A stretch of 64,000 nt of DNA from Sphingopyxis sp. LK2115 (GTDB lineage Bacteria; Pseudomonadota; Alphaproteobacteria; Sphingomonadales; Sphingomonadaceae): the NCBI RefSeq assembly GCF_014595975.1, contig NZ_JABWGQ010000015.1, positions 62,001 through 126,000 on the forward strand. Direction: 5' to 3'. Positions 36,740 to 47,532 of this stretch are shown here, piece after piece. Under the pieces are notes generated by a model. The model saw only the letters and a program-made list of their open reading frames with translations. It did no database searches and was not told the DNA's origin. Both the position numbers and the translations under genes were made by a program. The first letter of the stretch is position 1; each line of letters begins with the position of its first letter.

Positions 36740-37306
36740 GTGGAGAATTCCGGCGGCATTCAGGGCAACATCACGGCGGGCCTCGCGGGCCGTTATGCCA
36801 GCGCGCTGTTCGACCTGGCCCGCGAATCGAACGCCATCGACAGCGTCAAGAAGAGCCTGGCCGATCTGAAGGCGGGTCTGGCCGAATCGGCCGACCTGTC
36901 GGCACTGATCGCGAGTCCGGTCGTCGCGCGCGCCGACGCCGCCAAGGCAATCGAAGCCGTCGCCCGGGCGATGAAGCTCGATTCGCTGACCGCGAAGTTC
37001 CTGGGCGTGCTCGCCGAAAACCGCCGCCTTGCGGATCTGCCCGCGATGATCGCGGCGTATGACGCGATCGTCGCCGATTACCGCGGCCAAGTGACCGCCA
37101 AGGTCACCAGCGCACACCCGCTCACCGCCGAACAGCTTGAAACGCTGACCGCCAACCTCAAATCCCGTGTCGGGCGCGACGTCACCGTCGCGGCGACCGT
37201 CGATCCCGCCATCCTCGGCGGCCTCGTCGTCCAGCTGGGCAGCCAGCTGATCGACGGCAGCATCCGTACCCGTCTCAATAGCTTCGCGACTGCGATGAAA
37301 GGCTGA
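36740..37306 (+). CDS. atpH: ATP synthase F1 subunit delta
   Basis: 188 residues from a GTG at 36740, about ten bases after AAGGA. Pattern of the family: GRYASALFDLARE, then ALIASPVVARADAAKA, ENRRLADLPAMIAAYDAIVADYRG, and the C-terminal PAILGGLVVQLGSQLIDGSIRTRL. Links F1 to the peripheral stalk. First gene of the atpHAGDC operon; the Fo genes are elsewhere, as usual in alphaproteobacteria. Confidence 0.96.
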   Translation: MENSGGIQGNITAGLAGRYASALFDLARESNAIDSVKKSLADLKAGLAESADLSALIASPVVARADAAKAIEAVARAMKLDSLTAKFLGVLAENRRLADLPAMIAAYDAIVADYRGQVTAKVTSAHPLTAEQLETLTANLKSRVGRDVTVAATVDPAILGGLVVQLGSQLIDGSIRTRLNSFATAMKG

Positions 37307-38839
<1,533 letters not shown>

Positions 38840-38896
38840 GCCAAGTTACCGTGAGCCCGGCCACCTGCGCCGGGCTGACGAACAAGAGGGGCCGTA

Positions 38897-39772
38897 ATGG
38901 CATCGCTTAAGGAACTCAAAGGGCGGATCGTCTCGGTCAAATCGACCCAGAAGATCACCAAGGCCAAGAAGATGGTCGCCGCCGCCAAGCTGCGCAAGGC
39001 ACAGGCCGCGGCCGAAGCCGCGCGTCCTTACGCCGAGCGGCTCGAAGGCGTCGTCGCCAGCCTCGCGTCAAAGGTCGGCGCGTCGGATTCGGCGCCGAAG
39101 CTGCTCGCGGGCACCGGCAAGAGCGACACGCACCTGCTCGTCGTGCTCAACAGCGACCGCGGCCTTGCCGGCGCGTTCAACTCGAACATCGTCAAAGCCG
39201 CGCGCGACAAGGCGCTCGAATTGCAATCGCAAGGCAAGAAGGTTCTCTTCTACCTCGTCGGCCGCAAGGGTCGCCCGGTGATCGCGCGCCTCTTCCCCGG
39301 CCAGATCATCGAACAGTATGAGACGACCGGAATCCGCGACATCGGCTTCGAGCAGGCGAGCGAGATTTCGGCGAAGCTGATGGAGCTTTACGAAGCCGGC
39401 GCCTTTGACGTCGCGCATCTCTTTTATTCCAAGTTCCGCTCGGCGCTGCTCCAGATCGCCACCGGCCAGCAGATGATCCCCGTTCCGCCACCGGCCGAAG
39501 CGCCGGTGTCGAGCGGCGCTGCCGTCGAATATGAACCGGGCGAAGAGGAAATCCTCGCCGACCTGTTGCCGCGCAACGTCACGATCCAGATCTTCAAGGG
39601 CCTCCTTGAAAACGCGGCGTCCGAACAGGGCGCGTCGATGACCGCGATGGACAATGCGACGCGCAACGCCGGCGAGCTGATCAACAAGCTGACCATCGTT
39701 TACAACCGCACGCGTCAGGCGGCGATCACCACCGAACTCATCGAAATCATCGCGGGCGCCGAAGCGCTCTAA
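38897..39772 (+). CDS. atpG: ATP synthase F1 subunit gamma
   Basis: 291 residues. N-terminal helix [20 protein letters not shown] and C-terminal helix with [35 protein letters not shown] form the rotor shaft. Central domain with [17 protein letters not shown]. It turns inside the alpha3beta3 ring. Confidence 0.98.
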   Translation: MASLKELKGRIVSVKSTQKITKAKKMVAAAKLRKAQAAAEAARPYAERLEGVVASLASKVGASDSAPKLLAGTGKSDTHLLVVLNSDRGLAGAFNSNIVKAARDKALELQSQGKKVLFYLVGRKGRPVIARLFPGQIIEQYETTGIRDIGFEQASEISAKLMELYEAGAFDVAHLFYSKFRSALLQIATGQQMIPVPPPAEAPVSSGAAVEYEPGEEEILADLLPRNVTIQIFKGLLENAASEQGASMTAMDNATRNAGELINKLTIVYNRTRQAAITTELIEIIAGAEAL

Positions 39773-41329
<1,557 letters not shown>

Positions 41330-41337
41330 GTTGATTA

Positions 41338-41466
41338 CCCCCTCCCCTTCAGGGGAGGGGCACAGAGACTGGTCCGGCATGGCCGGGCCCTGGTCGAGCG
41401 GGGTGGGGGCTTCGGCCTTGCGCAAGGTCGAAAGCCCAACCCCAACCCTCCCCTTAAGGGGAGGGG
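41338..41466. repeat. Three-hairpin repeat between atpD and atpC
   Basis: Hairpin 1: CCCCTCCCCT/AGGGGAGGGG at 41339-41360 with a two-base loop. Hairpin 2: GGGCTTCGGCCTTGC/GCAAGGTCGAAAGCCC at about 41408-41438. Hairpin 3: perfect palindrome CCCTCCCCTTAAGGGGAGGG at 41446-41465. The element fills most of the 153-base gap in an otherwise tight operon. Its middle part is shared with 10107-10303. Confidence 0.75.
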
Positions 41467-41482
41467 CTTTAGGAATGAAGAC

Positions 41483-41740
41483 ATGGCTCTGAAGTTCGAA
41501 CTCGTCACCCCCGCCCGCCTCGAGCGGTCCGCCGACGTCCATATGGTCACCGTTCCGGGGACCGAGGGCGATTTTTCGGTGCTCGAAGGTCATGCGCCCT
41601 TCATGGCGACGCTGCGCAATGGCCCGCTGACGATCTATGCGTCGCAGGGCGCCGCGCCCGAAGTGATCGAAGTCGAAGGCGGCTTCGCCGAGGTCAACGA
41701 AGCGGGCCTCACCGTTCTGGCCGAACATATCGCCGGCTGA
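41483..41740 (+). CDS. atpC: ATP synthase F1 subunit epsilon, short form
   Basis: 85 residues; only the N-terminal beta-sandwich is present ([40 protein letters not shown]... in part, ending [18 protein letters not shown]). The C-terminal two-helix domain of the roughly 135-residue enterobacterial protein, which inhibits ATP hydrolysis, is missing, with a natural stop after the sandwich. Last gene of the operon, followed by a strong terminator. Confidence 0.93.
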   Translation: MALKFELVTPARLERSADVHMVTVPGTEGDFSVLEGHAPFMATLRNGPLTIYASQGAAPEVIEVEGGFAEVNEAGLTVLAEHIAG

Positions 41741-41776
41741 GTTCTCCCTCCCCCCCCCCGTCCACGGGTTGGGTCG

Positions 41777-41808
41777 AAAGCCCGCATCCACCCGGATGCG
41801 GGCTTTTT
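41777..41808 (+). terminator. Rho-independent terminator of the atp operon
   Basis: AAAGCCCGCATCC (41777-41789) pairs with GGATGCGGGCTTT (41794-41806), a 13-bp perfect stem with a four-base loop, running into five T. It stands 36 bases after the atpC stop. Confidence 0.92.
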
Positions 41809-41821
41809 ACTTATTGGGGGC

Positions 41822-41901
41822 ATGTCGCGGGCGCACGCTGCGGAGTGGCGGTTAAGGACATGGTGGCTCTCTCCCGCACCGCGTCTCCCGGCCCGCGACA
41901 T
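41822..41901. repeat. 11-bp perfect inverted repeat enclosing 58 bases
   Basis: ATGTCGCGGGC at 41822-41832 and GCCCGCGACAT at 41891-41901. It lies between the atp terminator and cpaF (gap 41741-42005). Could be a structured RNA leader, a processed small RNA or a dispersed element; no open frame inside has a ribosome binding site. Confidence 0.5.
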
Positions 41902-42005
41902 TAGGACAATGTCAAAGTTTCCGATTTATTCACCGTGGCATATGGGGGTTCCGTCAGCATTTCGGCGGGATTCCTTGTTGAGAGAATCGAAGCAGGATAA
42001 AGCGA

Positions 42006-43499
42006 ATGAGTGCATTCGGACGCCGACCCGGAGCCGCTGGCCGCCCCGCCTTTGGCGTGGCGAAGCCGATGCAGACGGGTGCCGCCCTACCCGGTGGAGC
42101 CCAGTTCCCCGCGATTGACACGCCCGCCGAAACCCCGTTGCCGATGCCGTCGCACCTGTCGCCCGAAGACGACGCGATGGAACGACTCAACCAGCGCTCG
42201 ACCGCCGAGATGGCCGAACCCGAAAAAGCACAGGGATTCGAGGTGAGCGTCCACAAGATCAAGGAACAGGTGCTGCCGCGCCTGCTCGAGCGTGTCGATC
42301 CCGAAGCCGCGGCGACGCTGTCGAAGGACGAGCTGACCGAAGAGTTTCGCCCGATCATCCTCGAAGTGCTCGCCGAGCTTCGCATCACGCTCAATCGCCG
42401 CGAACAGTTCGCACTCGAAAAGGTGCTCGTCGACGAACTGCTCGGCTTTGGCCCGCTGGAGGAATTGCTCGCCGATCCCGACGTTTCCGACATCATGGTC
42501 AACGGTCCCTATCAAACCTATGTCGAGCGCAAGGGCCAGCTGATGCTCGCGCCGATCCAGTTCCGCGACGAACAGCATCTGTTCCAGATCGCCCAGCGCA
42601 TCTGCAACCTCGTCGGCCGCCGCGTCGACCAGACGACGCCGCTCGCCGACGCGCGGCTCAAGGACGGCAGCCGCGTCAATGTGATCGTGCCGCCGCTGAG
42701 CCTGCGCGGCACCGCGATCTCGATTCGCAAATTTTCGGCAAAGCCGATCACGCTTGACATGCTCTGCCAATGGGGCGCGATGAGCCAGAAGATGTGCACC
42801 GCGCTGAAAATCGCAGGCGCCAGCCGCTTCAACATCGTCATTTCGGGCGGCACGGGTTCGGGTAAGACCACCATGCTCAACGCCCTGTCCAAGATGATCG
42901 ACCCCGGCGAGCGCGTGCTGACCATCGAGGACGCCGCCGAACTTCGCCTGCAACAGCCGCACTGGCTGCCGCTCGAAACGCGCCCCGCGAACCTTGAAGG
43001 CAATGGCGCGATCCACATGGGCGACCTTGTCAAGAACGCGCTGCGTATGCGCCCCGACCGCATCATCATGGGCGAGGTTCGCGGCGCCGAATGTTTCGAC
43101 CTGCTCGCCGCGATGAATACCGGTCACGACGGGTCGATGTGCACGCTCCACAGCAACAGCCCGCGCGAATGCCTCGGCCGTATGGAAAATATGGTGCTGA
43201 TGGGCGACATCAAGATTCCGAAGGAAGCGATCTCGAAACAGATCGCCGATTCGGTCGACCTGATCGTCCAGATCAAGCGCCTGCGCGACGGTTCGCGCCG
43301 CGTCACCAACATCACCGAAGTGATCGGCATGGAAGGCGACGTCATCGTCACCCAGGAATTGTTCAAGTTCGAATATCTGGACGAAGACAAGGACGGCAAG
43401 ATCGTCGGCGAATATCGCTCGATGGGCTTGCGTCCCTACACGCTGGAAAAAGCGCGGCAGTACGGGTTCGACCAGCCGTATCTGGAGGCGTGCCTGTAG
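42006..43499 (+). CDS. cpaF: CpaF/TadA-type secretion ATPase, orphan
   Basis: 497 residues. An N-terminal low-complexity part (1-75), then helical N domain (VHKIKEQVLPRLLERVDPEA) and the RecA-like core: Walker A SGGTGSGKTTMLNAL, Walker B and Asp box RPDRIIMGEVRGAE, His box TGHDGSMCTLHSNSP. It powers assembly or retraction of Flp/Tad pili. No other tad/cpa gene is in the window, so it is separated from its usual locus or serves another system. AGGATA precedes the ATG. Confidence 0.93.
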   Translation: MSAFGRRPGAAGRPAFGVAKPMQTGAALPGGAQFPAIDTPAETPLPMPSHLSPEDDAMERLNQRSTAEMAEPEKAQGFEVSVHKIKEQVLPRLLERVDPEAAATLSKDELTEEFRPIILEVLAELRITLNRREQFALEKVLVDELLGFGPLEELLADPDVSDIMVNGPYQTYVERKGQLMLAPIQFRDEQHLFQIAQRICNLVGRRVDQTTPLADARLKDGSRVNVIVPPLSLRGTAISIRKFSAKPITLDMLCQWGAMSQKMCTALKIAGASRFNIVISGGTGSGKTTMLNALSKMIDPGERVLTIEDAAELRLQQPHWLPLETRPANLEGNGAIHMGDLVKNALRMRPDRIIMGEVRGAECFDLLAAMNTGHDGSMCTLHSNSPRECLGRMENMVLMGDIKIPKEAISKQIADSVDLIVQIKRLRDGSRRVTNITEVIGMEGDVIVTQELFKFEYLDEDKDGKIVGEYRSMGLRPYTLEKARQYGFDQPYLEACL

Positions 43500-43530
43500 T
43501 ATAAGCCCCCGCCCCCCAGGGGAGAAGGAA

Positions 43531-43716
43531 TCACGGCTTCAGCGCCAGCGCCGCGGCCAAAAACGCAACCCCCGCCGACGTCAGCGCGATCCCGCGCCAC
43601 GGCATGAATCCGACCTTGTCGACGTCGCGCCGGTTGTTGCGACGCCAATTCGCGACTTCGGCGATGCCGAACAACGCTCCCGCCGCAATCGCCACCGACA
43701 GCATCGACACTTGCAT
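43531..43716 (-). CDS. Small two-span membrane protein
   Basis: 61 residues from the ATG at 43716 (AGGTG about ten bases upstream); a longer reading to 43755 adds 13 residues. Two hydrophobic spans (SMLSVAIAAGALFGIAEV and GIALTSAGVAFLAAALAL) joined by a basic loop (ANWRRNNRRDVDKVGFMPW). Unrecognised. It lies between the convergent cpaF and the divergent methyltransferase-like gene. Confidence 0.6.
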   Translation of the reverse strand: MQVSMLSVAIAAGALFGIAEVANWRRNNRRDVDKVGFMPWRGIALTSAGVAFLAAALALKP

Positions 43717-43771
43717 TGACGCGCGCACCTTCGCAAACAGGGGACAGTCCCCCAAAAGAGAGGTTGCCCAT

Positions 43772-44602
43772 ATGCGTTCGCTGATCCTCGTTGCAAGTAG
43801 TGCCCTCGCTCTCGCCGCCCCCGCGGCGGTCCTCGCCGACCATCATGGCGACGGCCACGCGGCACACCAGGCGCATCACGCAATCGCCGCCGCGGTTGCC
43901 GCGCCGACGCGCACTCCCGCGAATGTCGAGCGCGACAAATATCGCCACCCCGCCGAAACGCTCGCCTTTTTCGGCGTGAAGCCCGGCGACACGGTGGTCG
44001 AACTGTGGCCCGGTGGCGGCTGGTACACCGAAATCCTTGCCCCGCTGGCCAAGGCCGGCGGCGGCGCGCTTTATGTCGCGGCGCCGTGGGAACGCGGGCT
44101 CAATCGCATCAAGGAAAAACAGGCCGCCGACGCTGCCACCTATGGCGCGCTGAAACTGGCCGAGTTTCCCGCCACCGGCGCCGGACCGAAGGTGCCCGAC
44201 GGCAGCGCCGACGTCGTGCTGACCTTCCGCAACGTCCACAACTGGCGCTTTAGCGGCGCCGACAAGACCGCCGACGCCTTCAGGCAGATTTTCGCGATGC
44301 TGAAACCCGGCGGCACTTTGGGTGTCGTCGAGCATCGGCTGAACGAGGATGACGACGCCGCCAAGGAAGAAAAATCCGGCTATATGAAGGAAAGCTCGGT
44401 CATCGCCTTTGCCGAAGCCGCAGGCTTCAAGCTGGTCGGCAAGAGCGAGATCAACGCCAATCCCAAGGACACCAAGGATTATGAAAAGGGCGTCTGGACG
44501 TTGCCGCCGAACCTGCGCGAAGGCGAGGTCGACCGCGCCAAATATATCGCGATCGGCGAATCGGACCGGATGACGCTCAAATTCGTGAAGCCCGCAAGCT
44601 GA
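43772..44602 (+). CDS. Exported SAM-methyltransferase-like protein
   Basis: 276 residues with signal peptide (MRSLILVASSALALAAPAAVLA) followed by a His-rich stretch (DHHGDGHAAHQAHH). The body has a class I Rossmann methyltransferase pattern: GDTVVELWPGGGWYTEILAP (motif I), ADVVLTFRNVHNW (motif IV) and LKPGGTLGVVEHRL (motif VI). Such exported methyltransferase-like proteins are common in sphingomonads; a SAM supply in the periplasm is not known, so activity is doubtful. Directly followed by aat. Confidence 0.85.
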   Translation: MRSLILVASSALALAAPAAVLADHHGDGHAAHQAHHAIAAAVAAPTRTPANVERDKYRHPAETLAFFGVKPGDTVVELWPGGGWYTEILAPLAKAGGGALYVAAPWERGLNRIKEKQAADAATYGALKLAEFPATGAGPKVPDGSADVVLTFRNVHNWRFSGADKTADAFRQIFAMLKPGGTLGVVEHRLNEDDDAAKEEKSGYMKESSVIAFAEAAGFKLVGKSEINANPKDTKDYEKGVWTLPPNLREGEVDRAKYIAIGESDRMTLKFVKPAS

Positions 44603-45381
44603 AGCCGATCGAATCCATCGACCCTGCGCTGCTGCTGAGCGCCTATGCGCAGGGGATTTTCCCGATGGCCGACGGGGCGGACGACCCGTCGGTCCATTGG
44701 GTCGAACCACGACTGCGCGCGATCCTGCCGCTCGACGGCTTTCACCTGTCGCGCAGCCTCAGGAAAGTCATCGTCGCCGACCGCTTCCGCGTCACGACCG
44801 ACACGGCATTTGCCGACATGGTCGCGCTCTGCGCCGAGCCCGCCGACGACCGGCCGACGACGTGGATCAACCCCGTCATCCGGGCGAGTTACGATCGGCT
44901 GTTCCGGCTCGGCCACGCGCACAGCGTCGAATGCTGGCGGGACGGCGCGCTGGTCGGCGGGCTTTACGGCGTGACGCTGGGCCGGGCCTTTTTCGGCGAA
45001 TCGATGGTCAGCCGCGCGCGCGATGCGTCGAAGGTCGCGCTCGCCCACCTGGTCGCGCGGCTGATCGCGGGCGGTTGGAAACTGCTCGACTGCCAGTTCC
45101 TGACCCCGCATCTCGCCAGCCTCGGCGCGATCGAGATCCGCCAGGCCGACTATCTGGCCCGGCTCTATTCGGTGTTGGCGGGGGGCGACGGCTCGGCGGC
45201 AGTCGGCGCTGAAACAGGCGCCGGAACCGACGTCGCAGGGGTTTCAGTCCCCTCGCCGCCGTTCGTCGCGGGCGACTGGGGTGCGCTCGACGCCTTGGGC
45301 GCCGCCGCCGCGGGTGCGGAGCGCTGGACCGGCTCGCCGCCTGGATATGTCATCGCGCAGCTTTTGACGAAAACATCGTAA
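44599..45381 (+). CDS. aat: Leucyl/phenylalanyl-tRNA--protein transferase, probable CTG start
   Basis: 260 residues if started at the CTG at 44599, which overlaps the previous TGA (CTGA). The conserved N terminus DPALLLSAYAQGIFPMAD is upstream of the first ATG (44665), and no ATG, GTG or TTG is in frame between it and the upstream gene, so a CTG or other unusual start is required. The body has TWINPVIRASYDRL, HSVECWRDG, VGGLYGVTLGRAFFGESMVS and FLTPHLASLGA. It adds Leu or Phe to N-terminal Lys/Arg of proteins for N-end rule degradation. The C-terminal 72 residues are antisense to the DUF2155 gene and end WTGSPPGYVIAQLLTKTS. Confidence 0.9.
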   Translation: MKPIESIDPALLLSAYAQGIFPMADGADDPSVHWVEPRLRAILPLDGFHLSRSLRKVIVADRFRVTTDTAFADMVALCAEPADDRPTTWINPVIRASYDRLFRLGHAHSVECWRDGALVGGLYGVTLGRAFFGESMVSRARDASKVALAHLVARLIAGGWKLLDCQFLTPHLASLGAIEIRQADYLARLYSVLAGGDGSAAVGAETGAGTDVAGVSVPSPPFVAGDWGALDALGAAAAGAERWTGSPPGYVIAQLLTKTS

Positions 45382-45809
45382 ATCGGATGTTCGATCACGT
45401 TGCGGTCGGGTCGCTCGCGGAAAAGCCAGCCCGAAAAGACGCGGCGCCACTTGTCGTCGCGCTGGTCCTGCACGGAAAGCTGGACGAAGGCGCCGGTTTC
45501 GGGGGGGTCTTCCCATGGCGCCGTTTGTTCGCACGCGCGCAGCCGCACGATCGCGCGGCCGACGCGCAGCGATTCGCCGGGCTTCATCTCGAGTTCGCGC
45601 ACCAGTCCGTTGCGCTTGTTGAGCAGGCCCAGCACCGCGATACGCTCGGCCATCGGGGTTGTCCCTTCGATGCCGTCGATTTCGGCCGGAGCGCGCTCTG
45701 ACTTCAGCGCCGTTGGAACGGTCTTGCTGCCGTTCGAAGGGGACCGGTCACATCCGGCCAGCGCCAGCGCCGTCACGGCGGCAAGGACGATCCAGACGCA
45801 GCGCGCCAT
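45165..45809 (-). CDS. DUF2155 domain lipoprotein
   Basis: 214 residues. Lipoprotein signal MARCVWIVLAAVTALALAGC. The DUF2155 core covers about 52-151 and includes MAERIAVLGLLNKRNGLVREL, VRLRACEQTAPWEDPPETGAF and FSGWLFRERPDRNVIEHPIYDVFVKSC. The last 72 residues (from about 143) lie opposite the end of aat; after the core they are Ala/Pro/Ser-rich. Its ATG overlaps the NDUFA12 stop by one base (TAATG on the minus strand). Function unknown, envelope protein conserved in alphaproteobacteria. Confidence 0.88.
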   Translation of the reverse strand: MARCVWIVLAAVTALALAGCDRSPSNGSKTVPTALKSERAPAEIDGIEGTTPMAERIAVLGLLNKRNGLVRELEMKPGESLRVGRAIVRLRACEQTAPWEDPPETGAFVQLSVQDQRDDKWRRVFSGWLFRERPDRNVIEHPIYDVFVKSCAMTYPGGEPVQRSAPAAAAPKASSAPQSPATNGGEGTETPATSVPAPVSAPTAAEPSPPANTE

Positions 45810-46195
45810 TAATCGGCGCCGGGCCGCCAGGCCTCGTAATCGCCTGTCGCAGCGGCGCGGCGGCCGCCGCGTTCGAGCGCACCCGCGGGGCGATAGGCGC
45901 CCGCGCTGCCGGTCAGATTGGGGGTCGGTTCGCGTTCCCACGCGCGCGGCGCGGGCAGCACGTCGGCGGGCAGTTCGTCGAAGGTGCCGTGCAGCCAGCC
46001 GTGCCATTCGGGCGGCACGCGGCTCGCGTCGTTCGATCCCTTATAGATCACCCAGCGACGCGGCCCCTTTTTGGCGCGATAATATACATTGCCCAGGCTG
46101 TCCTCGCCGACCCTTTCGCCGCGCGCCCAGCTGTTCAGCAATGTGCCGACGGTCGCGCCGTCCCACCAGGTGAAAATCTTGCCCAGAATGCTCAT
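45809..46195 (-). CDS. NADH:ubiquinone oxidoreductase NDUFA12-like subunit
   Basis: 128 residues. Signature MSILGKIFTWWDGATVGTLL, then GNVYYRAKK and RRWVIYKGSNDASRVPPEWHGWLHGT. It is the alphaproteobacterial and mitochondrial accessory subunit of complex I (17.2 kDa family), at the membrane arm junction. The start at 46195 is chosen by homology pattern; an upstream reading to 46270 is not conserved-looking. It leads a tight operon with the DUF2155 gene, the standard arrangement. Confidence 0.93.
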   Translation of the reverse strand: MSILGKIFTWWDGATVGTLLNSWARGERVGEDSLGNVYYRAKKGPRRWVIYKGSNDASRVPPEWHGWLHGTFDELPADVLPAPRAWEREPTPNLTGSAGAYRPAGALERGGRRAAATGDYEAWRPGAD

Positions 46196-46257
46196 GGCTG
46201 CGGCGTTTACAGCCAAGGGTGCAGGCTTCGCAAGCGAATTGCTCGCCGATTTGCTGC

Positions 46258-46716
46258 CTATTCCGTCCACGTCACCTTTGCCGTCTCGTCGATCCCCAGC
46301 TTCGCCGCCGTGCCGCCCGCGAGTTCGAGCACCGCGCTCACTTCGCCGCCGCTCGCGACGGGTTCAAGCGATCCGGGGATGGTGTTTTCGGCGATGCGGT
46401 CGATACTGCCGTCGGCCCGGATGAAGATCATGTCGAGCGGGATCAGCGTGTCCTGCATCCAGAAACTTGCGATCCGCGGTTTCTCGAACGGAAAGAGCAT
46501 CCCGCCGTTCGCGGGCAGGCTGGTGCGGAACTTGAGGCCGCGCTTCTGCTCCGCATCGGTGCGCGCGACCTCGACGTCGAAGCGGTGCGCCGTGCCCGCC
46601 ATGCGGATCGTCACCGCCGCCGTCGCCGCACGTTCCGCCTCGCCCGCATCGCGGCTGCACCCCGCCATCGGCAGGGCCAGGGACAAGGCAAGCGCCGCCA
46701 GAAAGATACGCGTCAT
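46258..46716 (-). CDS. DUF192 family exported lipoprotein
   Basis: 152 residues with lipoprotein signal MTRIFLAALALSLALPMAGC. DUF192 motifs: VARTDAEQKRGLKFRTSLPANGGMLFPF, then FWMQDTLIPLDMIFI and AVLELAGGTAAKLGI. Small beta protein of unknown function. It follows recX on the same strand, with a hairpin in the 64-base gap. Confidence 0.9.
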   Translation of the reverse strand: MTRIFLAALALSLALPMAGCSRDAGEAERAATAAVTIRMAGTAHRFDVEVARTDAEQKRGLKFRTSLPANGGMLFPFEKPRIASFWMQDTLIPLDMIFIRADGSIDRIAENTIPGSLEPVASGGEVSAVLELAGGTAAKLGIDETAKVTWTE

Positions 46717-46734
46717 GTTCGACCCCGCATTCTC

Positions 46735-46756
46735 CATCCCGGCGAAGGCCGGGATG
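46735..46756. repeat. Short hairpin CATCCCGGC/GCCGGGATG
   Basis: 9-bp stem at 46735-46743 and 46748-46756 with a four-base loop, in the gap between recX and the DUF192 gene. Core GGCGAAGGCCGGGAT is the same as in 21175-21252. Confidence 0.6.
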
Positions 46757-46780
46757 ACGTTCAATGGGAAGGATTCCCGG

Positions 46781-47353
46781 CTAATCAAGCGCCACCTCCG
46801 CGTCCAGCGCCGCCAGCGCGTCCAAGTCGCCCGGCGCCACGCCAAGGATGCGGCGCGCCAGCGCCGGGCTATGCCCCGCGCGCGCAAAGGCGGCGACTTG
46901 TCGCTCGCGCAGCCGGGGATCGTCATCGGCGCGCAAGGCAAAGGGCCCCAGACGACGCCGCCGCGCAAAGCCGACCGCCGCCGCGACCGCCTCGCGCTCC
47001 GCCGCGGCGATCGCTTCGCGGCTGTCCGCCGCGGCGATTCCATCGACGTAAAGCTGCGCCTTCACCCGCCGCGCTCCCAACCCGCGCCGCGTCATCGCCT
47101 GACCACGCATCGCCGCATATTGGCGGTCGTCGAGATAGCGCAAACGCGCCATCCGGTCAGCGATGGCCTCGCACGCCGCCATGGCGTCACATTCGTCCAA
47201 CCATTCGGATTCGCGAACTTTTCGGGCAAGATAACGCAACAGCTTGGCGCGGCTCGTCGCGAATCGCGCGACATAGGCAAGCGCCAGTTCGTCGAGCTTC
47301 GCTGCGTCGAGCGGCTTTCTGGAACGGTCGAACGGAGCACAAGGCTTGGGCAT
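46781..47353 (-). CDS. recX: Regulatory protein RecX
   Basis: 190 residues from the ATG at 47353; a GTG at 47371 would add six and neither has a clear Shine-Dalgarno. Helical three-helix repeats: LDELALAYVARFATSRAKLLRYLARKV, then RLRYLDDRQYAAMRGQAMTRRGLGARRVKAQL. It modulates RecA filament. No recA in the window. Divergent from the acyl-AMP ligase gene. Confidence 0.87.
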   Translation of the reverse strand: MPKPCAPFDRSRKPLDAAKLDELALAYVARFATSRAKLLRYLARKVRESEWLDECDAMAACEAIADRMARLRYLDDRQYAAMRGQAMTRRGLGARRVKAQLYVDGIAAADSREAIAAAEREAVAAAVGFARRRRLGPFALRADDDPRLRERQVAAFARAGHSPALARRILGVAPGDLDALAALDAEVALD

Positions 47354-47532
47354 GTGCCATGTTTGTGCCACAGTCAGGCCCGATTGAGAACGATCAACAC
47401 CGCCATATCGGGCGCAAAGGCCCGGAACTGGGCGATATGTTCAAACAACGCAGGGTTCGCACACGCTTCATGGCACAGAAAGATGACATGCTTGTTGCTG
47501 CGCGCCGCGAATCGAGGGACGTCGCACCCCTT

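Noticed and set aside
41822..42118. 98-codon plus-strand frame before cpaF
   Set aside because: No ribosome binding site, runs into the cpaF start in another frame, and spans the inverted repeat.
45165..45381. Sequencing error as the cause of the aat/DUF2155 overlap
   Set aside because: Both frames reach family-like ends (LLTKTS and the DVFVKSC core) without shift, so an error is unlikely.
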